Shown here piece after piece: positions 1 to 6,988 of a DNA stretch of 40,227 bases. The stretch lies in the NCBI GenBank assembly GCA_025454395.1, contig JALOOM010000042.1, forward strand, positions 1 through 40,227, in the 5' to 3' direction. How positions within the stretch are numbered: the first letter of the stretch is position 1; the number at the start of each line of letters is the position of its first letter. The position numbers were made by a program, and so were the translations under genes. This stretch comes from Elainella sp. Prado103. Lineage in GTDB: Bacteria > Cyanobacteriota > Cyanobacteriia > Elainellales > Elainellaceae. The notes under the pieces were generated by a model. That model did no database searches and was not told the origin of the DNA. It saw only the letters and a list, made by a program, of their open reading frames with translations.

Positions 1-333
1 AATGTCATCCCAGATGTGGTTTGGATCAGCCATGAGCGCTTGGCGGCTGGTGTAGATGAAGAAGGGCATTTTACGATCGCCCCTGAGCTGATTGTCGAGG
101 TGCTCTCGCCGGGAACCCAAAACGAACGGCGCGATCGAGAAACCAAGCTCAAACTCTACGCCGAACGGGGCGTGCAGGAATATTGGATCCTCGATTGGCG
201 GGTGCAGCAGTTGGAGGTTTATCGTCGCCAAGATGCCCTATTGCGGCTAGTAGCAACGCTGTTTGCAGCCGATCCGCTGACTTCGCCGCTGCTGCCGGAG
301 TTTAGCTGTAGTGTAGCTGAGTTTTTTCGTTAG
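1..333 (+). CDS. Uma2 family (DUF820) endonuclease, 5'-truncated by window edge
   Basis: The reading frame is open from base 1 (NVIPDVVWIS...), so the start lies upstream; the GTG at 16 is only an internal codon. Uma2 proteins have a PD-(D/E)XK nuclease fold and are highly multiplied in cyanobacteria; their biological role is unclear. Visible family signatures are PDVVW, PELIVEVLSPGT with the acidic residue of the fold, the basic stretch RRDRETKLKLYAERGV, and EYWILD followed by a VYR strand. The protein ends EFSCSVAEFFR, exactly as the broken copy that stops at 2814, so the two are close paralogs. Only the C-terminal half or so is present. Family assignment is secure; function in the cell is not. 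Confidence 0.85.
   Translation, partial: NVIPDVVWISHERLAAGVDEEGHFTIAPELIVEVLSPGTQNERRDRETKLKLYAERGVQEYWILDWRVQQLEVYRRQDALLRLVATLFAADPLTSPLLPEFSCSVAEFFR
289..333 (+). repeat. 45-bp direct repeat, copy 1 (3' end of Uma2 gene)
   Basis: This 45-bp segment, beginning CTGCTGCCGGAG and ending in the stop codon, recurs at 2770-2814 with two differences (A/G inside, TAG/TAA at the stop). The pair encloses the restriction-modification genes. Confidence 0.9.
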
Positions 334-339
334 AGGTCG

Positions 340-438
340 TTGCGAGAAGAGCTTAAAAAAGGATTAGATAGACTCAATGATGAGCAACTCCAAAAGATTG
401 TTGGGCTGTTCCGGGTACAGGTATTCGCAATAGTTTGA
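340..438 (+). pseudogene. Short antitoxin-like fragment
   Basis: A 32-codon frame begins at a TTG and reads LREELKKGLDRLNDEQLQKI before stopping. Its amphipathic helix resembles the start of small cyanobacterial DUF2281/antitoxin-like proteins, but the rest is missing and no ribosome binding site is seen. It may be a decayed remnant or chance coding; the family link is a guess. Confidence 0.22.
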
Positions 439-512
439 GATTGTTGGTGAGGATTAGAGATCTGACTGTTAAGGGGAAACTTTGAGATTAGTGGCGGCTT
501 ACGATCGAAAAA

Positions 513-529
513 ACGTACTTTGGGTTCGT
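513..529 (+). promoter_or_regulatory. Controller operator, site 1 (upstream of controller-endonuclease)
   Basis: ACGTACTTTGGGTTCGT is an imperfect palindrome of form ACGWAC-N5-GTWCGT. A second copy with one change lies exactly 50 bp downstream (563-579), and a third, related copy lies before the methyltransferase gene (2430-2446). The position, palindromy and sharing between the two genes of one restriction-modification system suggest binding by the HTH controller. There is no experimental support. Confidence 0.7.
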
Positions 530-562
530 TCTGCTATTTCTAAGCGTTGCATACGATTCGAG

Positions 563-579
563 ACGTACTTTAGGTTCGT
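563..579 (+). promoter_or_regulatory. Controller operator, site 2
   Basis: ACGTACTTTAGGTTCGT differs from site 1 at one central base. It ends 10 bp before the chosen ATG at 590, so bound protein would block the start region. The 50-bp site-to-site distance is close to five helical turns and would place both dimers on the same face. Confidence 0.7.
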
Positions 580-589
580 CTTAAATCGC

Positions 590-1411
590 ATGACTTCTGC
601 AAAATATGAGGAAGCTAAGCAACTTTTTGGGGAGAGAGTTCAGGTGCTTCGCAGAGAAAGAGGAATCACCCAAGAGCAGTTTGCAGAGCGCCTTAATAAG
701 TCTGTTGAGCATATTAGCTACATAGAGCGTGGTGAACGCGCTCCATCTTTTGAAACAATTCTGGATATTGCCCAGGCTCTTGATGTATCAGTATCGTACT
801 TGATGAACGTTACTCATCAAGCAGAAGTCAGCACTAACTTTCTCACTGAGTTGCAAACTCCAGTAGTTCCCCCGTCCCTTGTTGAGCCTGTTGAAGAGCC
901 AATTAACACAACTAAAGAGAGGCGGTCAGATTTAGAACGTCTGCAAACAGCACTTGAAGCGATACGGGAATTGCAGAGTCTTGCAAATGAGTATGGTATT
1001 AATGATGTTTTTCAGGACAATGGTGGTAAAGTTCTTCAAGTCTTAATTCTACTTGGTCTACGGATATCTCCTGGGCGTGAAGGGAATGATGCAATTGATG
1101 CGGAAGAAAATGAGTATGAGTTAAAAACAATTAATAAACTTCTGAGTAGAAGTGTGACCACACATCATCACCTTAATTTGGACATTCTTGCAAAGTATCG
1201 AGCAGTGAAAGCCTGGTATATTGCTGTTTATGAGGGCATAGTCTTGAAAGCTATCTACAAGGTCGATCCTGCATCACTAGAGCCTAAATTTAGCTATTGG
1301 GAATCTAGAATACTTGGAGGAATAGAATCTATCAATAACCCTAAAATTCCTTTAAAGTTGATTGAAAAAGAAGGCGATTTGGTATATCCCAAAGTAGATG
1401 AGGGAACATAA
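590..1411 (+). CDS. Fused controller-endonuclease of a PvuII-type restriction system (predicted to cut CAGCTG)
   Basis: A 273-aa protein with two parts. Residues about 14-71 form an XRE-type helix-turn-helix (ITQEQFAERLNKSVEHISYIERGER), like the controller (C) proteins of type II systems. After a linker, residues about 120-273 match R.PvuII almost throughout: GINDVFQDNGGK, GREGNDAID, EYELK, THHH and INNPKIP. The PvuII active-site residues D34, D58, E68 and K70 and the H83-85 cluster correspond to D143, D167, E177, K179 and H192-194 with identical spacing. ATG 590 is preferred because the two operators lie inside the longer frame that opens at 482. No Shine-Dalgarno sequence is visible, so the message may be leaderless, as for several C genes. 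The gene looks AT-richer than its neighbours, consistent with transfer. It converges on the methyltransferase gene, 26 bp away. Family identity is strong; the actual specificity is inferred. Confidence 0.93.
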   Translation: MTSAKYEEAKQLFGERVQVLRRERGITQEQFAERLNKSVEHISYIERGERAPSFETILDIAQALDVSVSYLMNVTHQAEVSTNFLTELQTPVVPPSLVEPVEEPINTTKERRSDLERLQTALEAIRELQSLANEYGINDVFQDNGGKVLQVLILLGLRISPGREGNDAIDAEENEYELKTINKLLSRSVTTHHHLNLDILAKYRAVKAWYIAVYEGIVLKAIYKVDPASLEPKFSYWESRILGGIESINNPKIPLKLIEKEGDLVYPKVDEGT

Positions 1412-1437
1412 TAAAGTCTATCGATTGGGCTTATGAC

Positions 1438-2424
1438 TTATAACTTCATAACTAATTGTTTTGAGGTACTCAGATAGACTGCTTCCTGTTGACGGAGAAG
1501 ATTCTCATAAAGAGCAAGAGCATCGTCTGGGTTTTGGGTTTTGCCTAAAAAACGAAAGGCTGAAGCAGCAAGATAGGCTGATTCTTCTTCAAAAGCAATC
1601 CATTTTCTTTCTAGTTCTTCAGCCACAAATCCCGTAGTGTTTGAGCCTGCAAATATATCAAGAACTTTATCTCCAGGCTCAGTCAAAAATTTAATGAAGA
1701 ACATTGGTAGCTTCTGAGGAAACCTTGCAGGATGAGGAGCTATGGATGCAGATTTACATATTTGGATATAGCTGGAATTACTTTCAGTATTTGGAATTTC
1801 TAATAAATTGGAAGGAATAGCACCGCCATTGTCAGTGGCAAAGTTTTTACCAATATCATGCCCTGAAGGTCTTTCCTTTGGAGTATAGTATTTTTGAGGA
1901 TTGGCTTGCAATTTCTTCATGCGATCGGAGTAAGGGACTAAAACATTACTTACATTGGCTTTAGGATGATCAGTTTTCGATAACCACCAAACTGTGTTTA
2001 CTGCATCCTTAGCTCGGATCTTGCGTTTGTTAACCCACTCAATTGGTGAAGGTAGCTTTGCTGGATTGAACCAGAAAAATTCTTCAGCAAGCCTAAACTC
2101 TAACTCATCACAAAGTTTGATGAGAATACGGTAGTTATAGAGCGATCGAACTGGGCGTTTACTTTGATAGGCTCCACCTAAATCAAGCACAAAACTCCCA
2201 GTAGGCGAGAGAACTCTATAAACTTTCTTGCAAAACTCAAAAAGCCAATCAACGTAATCCTCCTGCTCTACATTACCGTATGTCTTTTTGCGCTGAAGAG
2301 CAAAGGGTGGAGAGGTCAATACCAGATCAATTGAATCATCTTCAAGTTGATCGAGAAGCGCAAGGGAATCACCAACATACGCCGCACCACAGTCTGTGGT
2401 GTAGAGAGGATTTGGAAGAGCCAT
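1438..2424 (-). CDS. Site-specific DNA methyltransferase, M.PvuII-like (N4-cytosine, predicted CAGCTG)
   Basis: A 328-aa, apparently intact beta-class methyltransferase. The catalytic motif SPPF lies at residues 38-41 (TSPPFALQRKK) and the AdoMet-binding motif DIFAGSNTTG near 256-265. Stretches such as LPSPIEWVNKRKIR, KDAVNTVWW, YSDRMKKL and RPSGHDIGK are those of M.PvuII, which makes N4-methylcytosine in CAGCTG. The protein would shield host DNA from the fused endonuclease encoded tail to tail at 590-1411. In the classical PvuII system M diverges from C-R; here it converges, so it has its own promoter. A copy of the controller operator (2430-2446) ends 5 bp before the start codon, implying repression or coordination by the same HTH domain. 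Start ATG at 2424 fits the MALPNPLYTT alignment. Confidence 0.95.
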   Translation of the reverse strand: MALPNPLYTTDCGAAYVGDSLALLDQLEDDSIDLVLTSPPFALQRKKTYGNVEQEDYVDWLFEFCKKVYRVLSPTGSFVLDLGGAYQSKRPVRSLYNYRILIKLCDELEFRLAEEFFWFNPAKLPSPIEWVNKRKIRAKDAVNTVWWLSKTDHPKANVSNVLVPYSDRMKKLQANPQKYYTPKERPSGHDIGKNFATDNGGAIPSNLLEIPNTESNSSYIQICKSASIAPHPARFPQKLPMFFIKFLTEPGDKVLDIFAGSNTTGFVAEELERKWIAFEEESAYLAASAFRFLGKTQNPDDALALYENLLRQQEAVYLSTSKQLVMKL

Positions 2425-2429
2425 TTCAA

Positions 2430-2446
2430 ACGCACTTAGAGTTCGT
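2430..2446 (-). promoter_or_regulatory. Controller operator, site 3 (upstream of methyltransferase)
   Basis: The plus strand reads ACGCACTTAGAGTTCGT, matching ACGNAC-N5-GTTCGT of sites 1 and 2. It sits 5 bp upstream of the methyltransferase ATG on the minus strand, where binding should block transcription or initiation. Confidence 0.65.
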
Positions 2447-2635
2447 TCTATACTATAGTGCTAAAATGTCGAAACCGCGCATGTAATCCCAGAAACTTAC
2501 AATCGTTTGCATCTGAGACATATTGCCAGCAGCCCATTGCCACCCATATTCAGCGGGCACCTGTTCTAGATGATTTGAACCTAACTTTAAACACAACCGG
2601 AAGGAGCAAGTATGATCAAAGCAAGTCTCATTCTT

Positions 2636-2779
2636 CTCCCGCACTCCCTATGACACCCGCCACCGATCGCGTCTACTGGACGACGGAAGACCTCAAGCTG
2701 CTGCCGGCTCCCGCACTCCCTATGACACCCGCCACCGATCGCGTCTACTGGACGACGGAAGACCTCAAGCTGCTGCCGG
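2636..2779 (+). repeat. Two tandem 72-bp units inside a Uma2 remnant
   Basis: Units 2636-2707 and 2708-2779 appear identical, start CTCCCGCACTCCC and end CTGCTGCCGG. As 72 bp is 24 codons, the duplication keeps the frame and repeats the peptide from MTPATDR to LKLLP. Confidence 0.9.
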
Positions 2780-2814
2780 AGTTTAGCTGTAGTGTGGCTG
2801 AGTTTTTTCGTTAA
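2650..2814 (+). pseudogene. Uma2 gene remnant: N-terminus duplicated, middle deleted
   Basis: The 54-aa frame contains MTPATDRVYWTTEDLKLLP, a typical Uma2 N-terminus, twice and then jumps directly to the C-terminal EFSCSVAEFFR shared with the Uma2 gene ending at 333. The nuclease core, with all acidic and basic catalytic residues, is gone. The junction CTGCTGCCGGA occurs both in the N-terminal LKLLPE codons and in the C-terminal LLPEF codons, so recombination between these short repeats would explain the in-frame loss. Any product would be inactive as a nuclease. Confidence 0.8.
2770..2814 (+). repeat. 45-bp direct repeat, copy 2
   Basis: Second copy of the Uma2 3' end found at 289-333 (43 of 45 bases the same). 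It marks the right flank of the restriction-modification module. Confidence 0.9.
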
Positions 2815-2831
2815 CCAGGTGCTTAATTGCC

Positions 2832-3200
2832 ATGAACGAGCTTTCAGCAGACCAGATTGCCCGCTATCGGGCCGGTGCCCGCCAACAAGAACAGCAACAC
2901 CAGCAGCAACAACGGGAGCGACAGCAGCGGGGACTCGAAGTGGCTCGACAGGCTGCCCAATTGCTGAAGCAGGAGTTTGGCGCTCAACGGGTGCGTCTGT
3001 TTGGATCGCTGTTGGATGTCGGTCGCGTTCGGCAGGAATCGGACGTTGATCTGGCGGTGGATGGGCTGGACGATCGACGCTATTTGGAAGCGGTGGCTCA
3101 ATTGCTCGATCTGTCCGATTTTTCGATCGATTTGGTGCAGGTTGAATATGCTGCGCCTAGAATTCGTCAGATTATCGATCAGCAGGGAGTCGATCTATGA
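2832..3200 (+). CDS. MNT-type nucleotidyltransferase (MntA-like antitoxin), apparently orphan
   Basis: A 122-aa protein of the minimal nucleotidyltransferase class, which in HEPN-MNT toxin-antitoxin pairs inactivates the HEPN ribonuclease by adding nucleotides to it. The motif LFGS (G58-S59) followed by SDVDLAV gives the metal-binding aspartates D71 and D73. Residues about 18-34 are a Gln/Arg-rich helix (QEQQHQQQQRERQQR), unusual for the family. The stop overlaps an ATG (ATGA at 3197-3200), the usual arrangement with a HEPN toxin, but that second frame stops after nine codons. The antitoxin therefore seems to have lost its partner. Family call is good; present function is uncertain. Confidence 0.82.
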   Translation: MNELSADQIARYRAGARQQEQQHQQQQRERQQRGLEVARQAAQLLKQEFGAQRVRLFGSLLDVGRVRQESDVDLAVDGLDDRRYLEAVAQLLDLSDFSIDLVQVEYAAPRIRQIIDQQGVDL

Positions 3201-3226
3201 GCCGCTATGAGGTTTTATCAGTTTGA
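3197..3226 (+). pseudogene. Nine-codon stub where a HEPN toxin gene would start
   Basis: ATG overlaps the stop of the nucleotidyltransferase gene, as in translationally coupled MNT-HEPN pairs. It reads MSRYEVLSV then TGA. No HEPN sequence follows in any frame before the opposite-strand antitoxin gene. The HEPN identity rests on position only. Confidence 0.25.
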
Positions 3227-3261
3227 TTTTTCGCGATTATCTTATAACTTCCGATCGAATT

Positions 3262-3480
3262 TCACAGCTTTTCTAAATCGAGTTCTTGGGTTTTGCCATC
3301 GTGGTACTCAGCTATTGCTGAAGCTGCAAGTTGAGCCAGCAGATCGGGCGATCGAGCAAATGCAGCATCCCAACGGCGATCGTCTTCGAGTTCTTCTAAA
3401 ATCATCGCGGCGATCACATCTTGTTCACTTTCAGGTAAGCTTCTGAGTTTGGCGATCGCATGTTCAAGTAGACTGGTCAC
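3262..3480 (-). CDS. Orphan RelB/ParD-like antitoxin (small cyanobacterial TA family)
   Basis: A 72-aa acidic helical protein. The pattern EHAIAKLRSLPESEQDVIAAMILEEL, then an RRWDAAFARS segment and a hydrophilic tail ending near TQELDLEKL, is typical of small cyanobacterial type II antitoxins that precede RelE/ParE- or PIN-type toxins. Here no toxin frame follows on the minus strand: within 40 bp lies the stub of the opposite-strand gene. It may act alone, answer a toxin encoded elsewhere, or be a relic. The antitoxin assignment comes from overall resemblance, not from a catalytic motif. Confidence 0.65.
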   Translation of the reverse strand: MTSLLEHAIAKLRSLPESEQDVIAAMILEELEDDRRWDAAFARSPDLLAQLAASAIAEYHDGKTQELDLEKL

Positions 3481-3684
3481 TGCTGCTAGGCTTGATCAAA
3501 ATGACGTTGGTTGTATTACCGCTGCTTTTAAGGTTGATCGGGGATCGTCTCTCACCAAAGGATTATACCCATCTCTCTCCCATCCGTTGGTTCGATCCAG
3601 CTAAATTCCGGCAACTTATCCCATATCCATCCGTTTCTTGGATTTTATGTAGAAACGAGTGCTGTTAAAAAACTTTAGAAATGC

Positions 3685-6405
3685 TCAGGACTGGCTTGTG
3701 TTACAGTCTACAAGTCTTTGCGCGAGAGAAGAGAGGTCAAAAATTCGCCCACCAAAACCCCACCAAACTAAAATCCCCAACGGATATTCTCCGGCTAGAG
3801 ATTTTTCAAGATTGAAGTGGAAGTCAATATGGTTCAACCATTCTCCATCCTTACGCCATCCGACACGATCGCCAAACTTTTCCCAATCTTTATTGTAAAA
3901 CATAGGGCTATTGCACTCTTGCCAGATGCGTTTCTGAACGCTGAATCCCCACTTGCCATCTGGGTAATCTGGCGTTTTACTGTAGTTCACCCAAAGGCGA
4001 TCGATCGTCCTTAAATCTTCACAAGGAAAGTTCTCTAGATCGGCGCGATTGAACCATTCCCCTTCTTTTTTACCAACAGTGGTAATCATGAGTCGATAGG
4101 TTTCTTGATCCGCCTCCAGCCAACTTGCACTTGTCAAATAATTCAACAGCTTTCCATATTTTGCATGGATGGTTTCTCGGATAACATAAAGTTGCCTATT
4201 TTCCGCAATTTTTGCTCTTTTATAATCACTAGCATCTGGCAATTCATAGATAAACAACGCATCATTTACCTGCAAACTAGGTTGAGTTGGCAGCCAAGCA
4301 CAAAACCAGTTGCGATCTGCTAAAGAAAGACCCGTAACAGGTAGATCTAACTGTTCTGGCGAAATCATCTGAGGCTGGGCGGTTGAGTGAAATTGTCCAG
4401 CATTTTGTGCTTCTAGGAACCGTTGATATTCTCCCCAGGTGATCGGAGTAGCGGTAATTTCAGTCCGCTCGTCTAACCGAATCATCTGCTGAAACCGCTG
4501 TTCTAAGGTAATTTTTGCCGCAGTCGTTCCAGTCAACTGCACCGTTGCCAACAACTCATCTAGCTGTTCACGTAATTTCGGCTGCTTAATCCGGCTTTTT
4601 TCCTCTTTAACGATTTGGTACAACAGCACTAAAGATTGCTGTCGTTTTTCGCCATCTGGCATAGCTGCCACTGCCTGCACGAACCAATCTGCCCCTTCTA
4701 GCGCAGCATAAAAGCTAACGATCTCGCGCCAATCCTCTATCGACTTCCAATCTTCGCGCTGTAACCGTTCTTCTAGGAGTGACTGCAAGCCTTGCTCTTT
4801 CTGGTCTTGAATTTCTACAGCCGTCAAATACTCTTGAAAGGTTTTATGGGCAAATTGGTAGAGATCGCTGTCGCCACCAGTGAGCAGACCTGCCACCTGT
4901 TCAATCTCTCTCAAAAATTGCTGTGGAGTGCATTCAGTTTCACTACACTGTTCAGCCAATCTTGCCTTGATCCACTCAGCACCTTGTTTAGGGGTAAACT
5001 GTGTTTCTCCTCGTTGCACTAAATTCAAAGCGAGGGCTTGCAAAACGACTTGATTCTGCGCTGCTTCTTTCAGTTTTAAACGCGTGTCGCGACGGTTAGG
5101 GCGATCTTCTAGCAGCAAGCCAAACATCTTGCGATAGAGGTTCACCCGCCGCTCTGGGAGGGCATCAAACGCATTGTGGGTAGAAGCGATGATTGTCAGC
5201 AGAAGCGGATTGACGGCAAGCTGGGTGTTGATCGCCAAATTACCTACAATTTGCCGATAGAGATCGGCTACTGCCCGCTGTGCTTCCGCTTCACTTTGAG
5301 CTTTAGCCTGCTCTTCAGAAAGCTGCGGCGAGGGCTGTTGTTGATGCTCCCTCAGCAAAATCTCCCACTTTTGCCGCCACAACACCACCCGATACCATTT
5401 TTCTAAAAATTCCCGCTTTTGATCGTTCGTAAAATCCAAAATGCCTAGCTGTCGTACTCCACCCCCCTGAAAGAGCGACGCATCATACCCGTGAGGGCGA
5501 GAAGTCAGGATGAAAAAGCTGTCATATTCCTGCATCTGCCGCTTTGCCCAACGGCTCAAGGTTTCCCGTCGCTGTTCTGGCACTTCATCCAACCCATCCA
5601 GCATGATGAGACATTTGCCATCTTTGAGTTGCTGCTTCATCCAAGGCTCAGTCACTTGCAACTCGCTGCAATTCGGCAAACCTTTGATCATCTGCACGAT
5701 CAATGACTCCAGCTTCGGCTGAGTCTCACTCTCAACTAAACTGTGGATATCTCGAAAGCGCAACAACACAGGCAGCAGTTTCGCCGCACCTTGTTCCTCG
5801 TAAGTTGGACAACTATAGCTGAGGGCCAAATAGCGAGTTAGCGTCGTCTTGCCGTAGCCCGGATCAGCAACGATCGCCAGGCGCTGCGATGATGTGGTTT
5901 TCTCTTGACCCGTTTGAGGAAGAAAGTGCCAGATCGTCGTATCGACTCTTGCTTGTCCGTAAACATTACCGCGATCGGTATCTAAACGCAGGGGGATAAA
6001 TACATCTGCTAAGGCTAGCGGCGGAAGATTGCCCCGAAATCCTTCCACTTCCAGAGCATGACAATAGGCTTGTAAAGCTTGCAGGTATTTGCGCTCAAAT
6101 CCAGACAAGCTAGTTAACCATTTTTGGGCAGTATCTTCAGTGCCTGATGCCGTCGTTTCACCTAAATACCCTGCCCCTTGCTTCAACTTCTTCGAGATTG
6201 GTTCAGCAACCGCAAAGACAATCGGCGCAACGCCACCCCCAATCACACCGCCTAATGCTAGTTTGGGGAGATCACTGCTGTTCAACAATGTAGCAAAGGT
6301 GCCAATGCTTCCACCTGCTACAGCCTGAATGATGATACCGGCTAGTTTGTCATTCCAGGGAGACTTATCATCTTTTTCGTCAGGTAGGGGGGATGATTGA
6401 GCCAT
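3685..6405 (-). CDS. Membrane-anchored NACHT NTPase with C-terminal GUN4 domain
   Basis: A 906-aa STAND-type signalling NTPase. Residues about 22-70 contain two glycine-rich hydrophobic segments, probably membrane-inserted. The NACHT domain follows, with Walker A DPGYGKTT (181-188), Walker B CLIMLDGLDEVPE (265-277) and the sensor-like FILTSRPHGYD (298-308). A helical middle leads to a short stretch resembling a formylglycine-generating-enzyme-like (FGE-sulfatase) domain (ITWGEYQRFL ... PVTGLSLADRNWFCAWL, about 650-710). Residues about 750-880 are a GUN4 domain: LNYLTSASWLEADQETYRLM, FPCEDLRTIDRLWVNYS and GFSVQKRIW. GUN4 binds porphyrins and stimulates Mg-chelatase, but fusions to NTPases or kinases suggest a sensor role. 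Bacterial NACHT proteins include antiphage factors, and the neighbours here are defence genes. The role is inferred; the domains are seen. Confidence 0.87.
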   Translation of the reverse strand: MAQSSPLPDEKDDKSPWNDKLAGIIIQAVAGGSIGTFATLLNSSDLPKLALGGVIGGGVAPIVFAVAEPISKKLKQGAGYLGETTASGTEDTAQKWLTSLSGFERKYLQALQAYCHALEVEGFRGNLPPLALADVFIPLRLDTDRGNVYGQARVDTTIWHFLPQTGQEKTTSSQRLAIVADPGYGKTTLTRYLALSYSCPTYEEQGAAKLLPVLLRFRDIHSLVESETQPKLESLIVQMIKGLPNCSELQVTEPWMKQQLKDGKCLIMLDGLDEVPEQRRETLSRWAKRQMQEYDSFFILTSRPHGYDASLFQGGGVRQLGILDFTNDQKREFLEKWYRVVLWRQKWEILLREHQQQPSPQLSEEQAKAQSEAEAQRAVADLYRQIVGNLAINTQLAVNPLLLTIIASTHNAFDALPERRVNLYRKMFGLLLEDRPNRRDTRLKLKEAAQNQVVLQALALNLVQRGETQFTPKQGAEWIKARLAEQCSETECTPQQFLREIEQVAGLLTGGDSDLYQFAHKTFQEYLTAVEIQDQKEQGLQSLLEERLQREDWKSIEDWREIVSFYAALEGADWFVQAVAAMPDGEKRQQSLVLLYQIVKEEKSRIKQPKLREQLDELLATVQLTGTTAAKITLEQRFQQMIRLDERTEITATPITWGEYQRFLEAQNAGQFHSTAQPQMISPEQLDLPVTGLSLADRNWFCAWLPTQPSLQVNDALFIYELPDASDYKRAKIAENRQLYVIRETIHAKYGKLLNYLTSASWLEADQETYRLMITTVGKKEGEWFNRADLENFPCEDLRTIDRLWVNYSKTPDYPDGKWGFSVQKRIWQECNSPMFYNKDWEKFGDRVGWRKDGEWLNHIDFHFNLEKSLAGEYPLGILVWWGFGGRIFDLSSLAQRLVDCNTSQS

Positions 6406-6652
6406 AGGGGGATGGCAAAAAATAGACTATTGCCTCTTTTTTAACCCAAAAATCAGAATTCGTGATAGATCGTCGTCAATCCTCGCCGCTGTAAAGCATC
6501 CAGAAGATTGTGAGATTCAACCAATCGGCTCCCCCAAAATCGTCCAGCGCCCGATCCACACGCTACATGATCAGGGCTACGCTGAAGCTAACCTGCAAAC
6601 CCGTCGCCGCCCAAGGCTTAGGCGAACCCAGCGAAGTCGTCAGCATCCTGTA

Positions 6653-6691
6653 GCACGATCTAATGGCACGATCTAGTGGCGCGATCTGACG
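6653..6691 (+). repeat. Three tandem 13-bp units
   Basis: GCACGATCTAATG, GCACGATCTAGTG and GCGCGATCTGACG follow each other without gaps. The units differ at one to four positions. Confidence 0.75.
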
Positions 6692-6767
6692 TTGGCTCAA
6701 TCGCTACAATGAAACTAAACTGCAACTAAACTGCTACATCACTCGATCGCCTCGCAACATTTTGCCC

Positions 6768-6932
6768 TGTTTGAAACATGGCAGTCAGTTGGGCTGGCTG
6801 ATCGACCCAGAAGAGCGGATCGGTTTGGAGTTTCATCCTGCACAGTTGCCGACCGAATTCAGTGCAGCAGAGGTTTTACCCGTTTTGCCTGGATTAGAAC
6901 TCACGCTAACGGTGGCAGATGTGTTTGGCTGA
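6768..6932 (+). pseudogene. Uma2 C-terminal remnant
   Basis: The frame reads HGSQLGWLIDPEERIGLEF, then LPVLPGLELTLTVADVFG and a stop. GAQLGWLIDP followed by a VLPG-type tail is the C-terminal signature of one Uma2 subgroup. The N-terminal two thirds of the gene are absent upstream, and no start codon or ribosome binding site is apparent. This is the third Uma2 trace in the first 7 kb and belongs to a subgroup different from the pair at 1-333 and 2650-2814. Confidence 0.7.
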
Positions 6933-6988
6933 TTGTAAGGACGATCACTCCAATTAGCCCCAGATTAGGATCGTAGAGCCGCTCATCT

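Larger units (their letters stand above)
6406..6988. other. 583-bp gap with gene debris
   Basis: No intact gene is visible. The stretch holds three tandem 13-bp units (6653-6691) and the C-terminal remnant of a Uma2 gene (6768-6932), and otherwise short stop-rich frames. Confidence 0.6.

Noticed and set aside
482-589. N-terminal extension of the controller-endonuclease frame from TTG 482
   Set aside because: It contains both operator copies and lacks similarity to HTH proteins; ATG 590 gives the normal domain start.
1412-1437. Terminator between the convergent restriction-modification genes
   Set aside because: Only a five-base AAGTC/GACTT pair is present with no T-run; too weak to call.
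2453-2644. 63-codon minus-strand frame upstream of the methyltransferase gene
   Set aside because: No recognisable features, no ribosome binding site, and it covers the promoter region.
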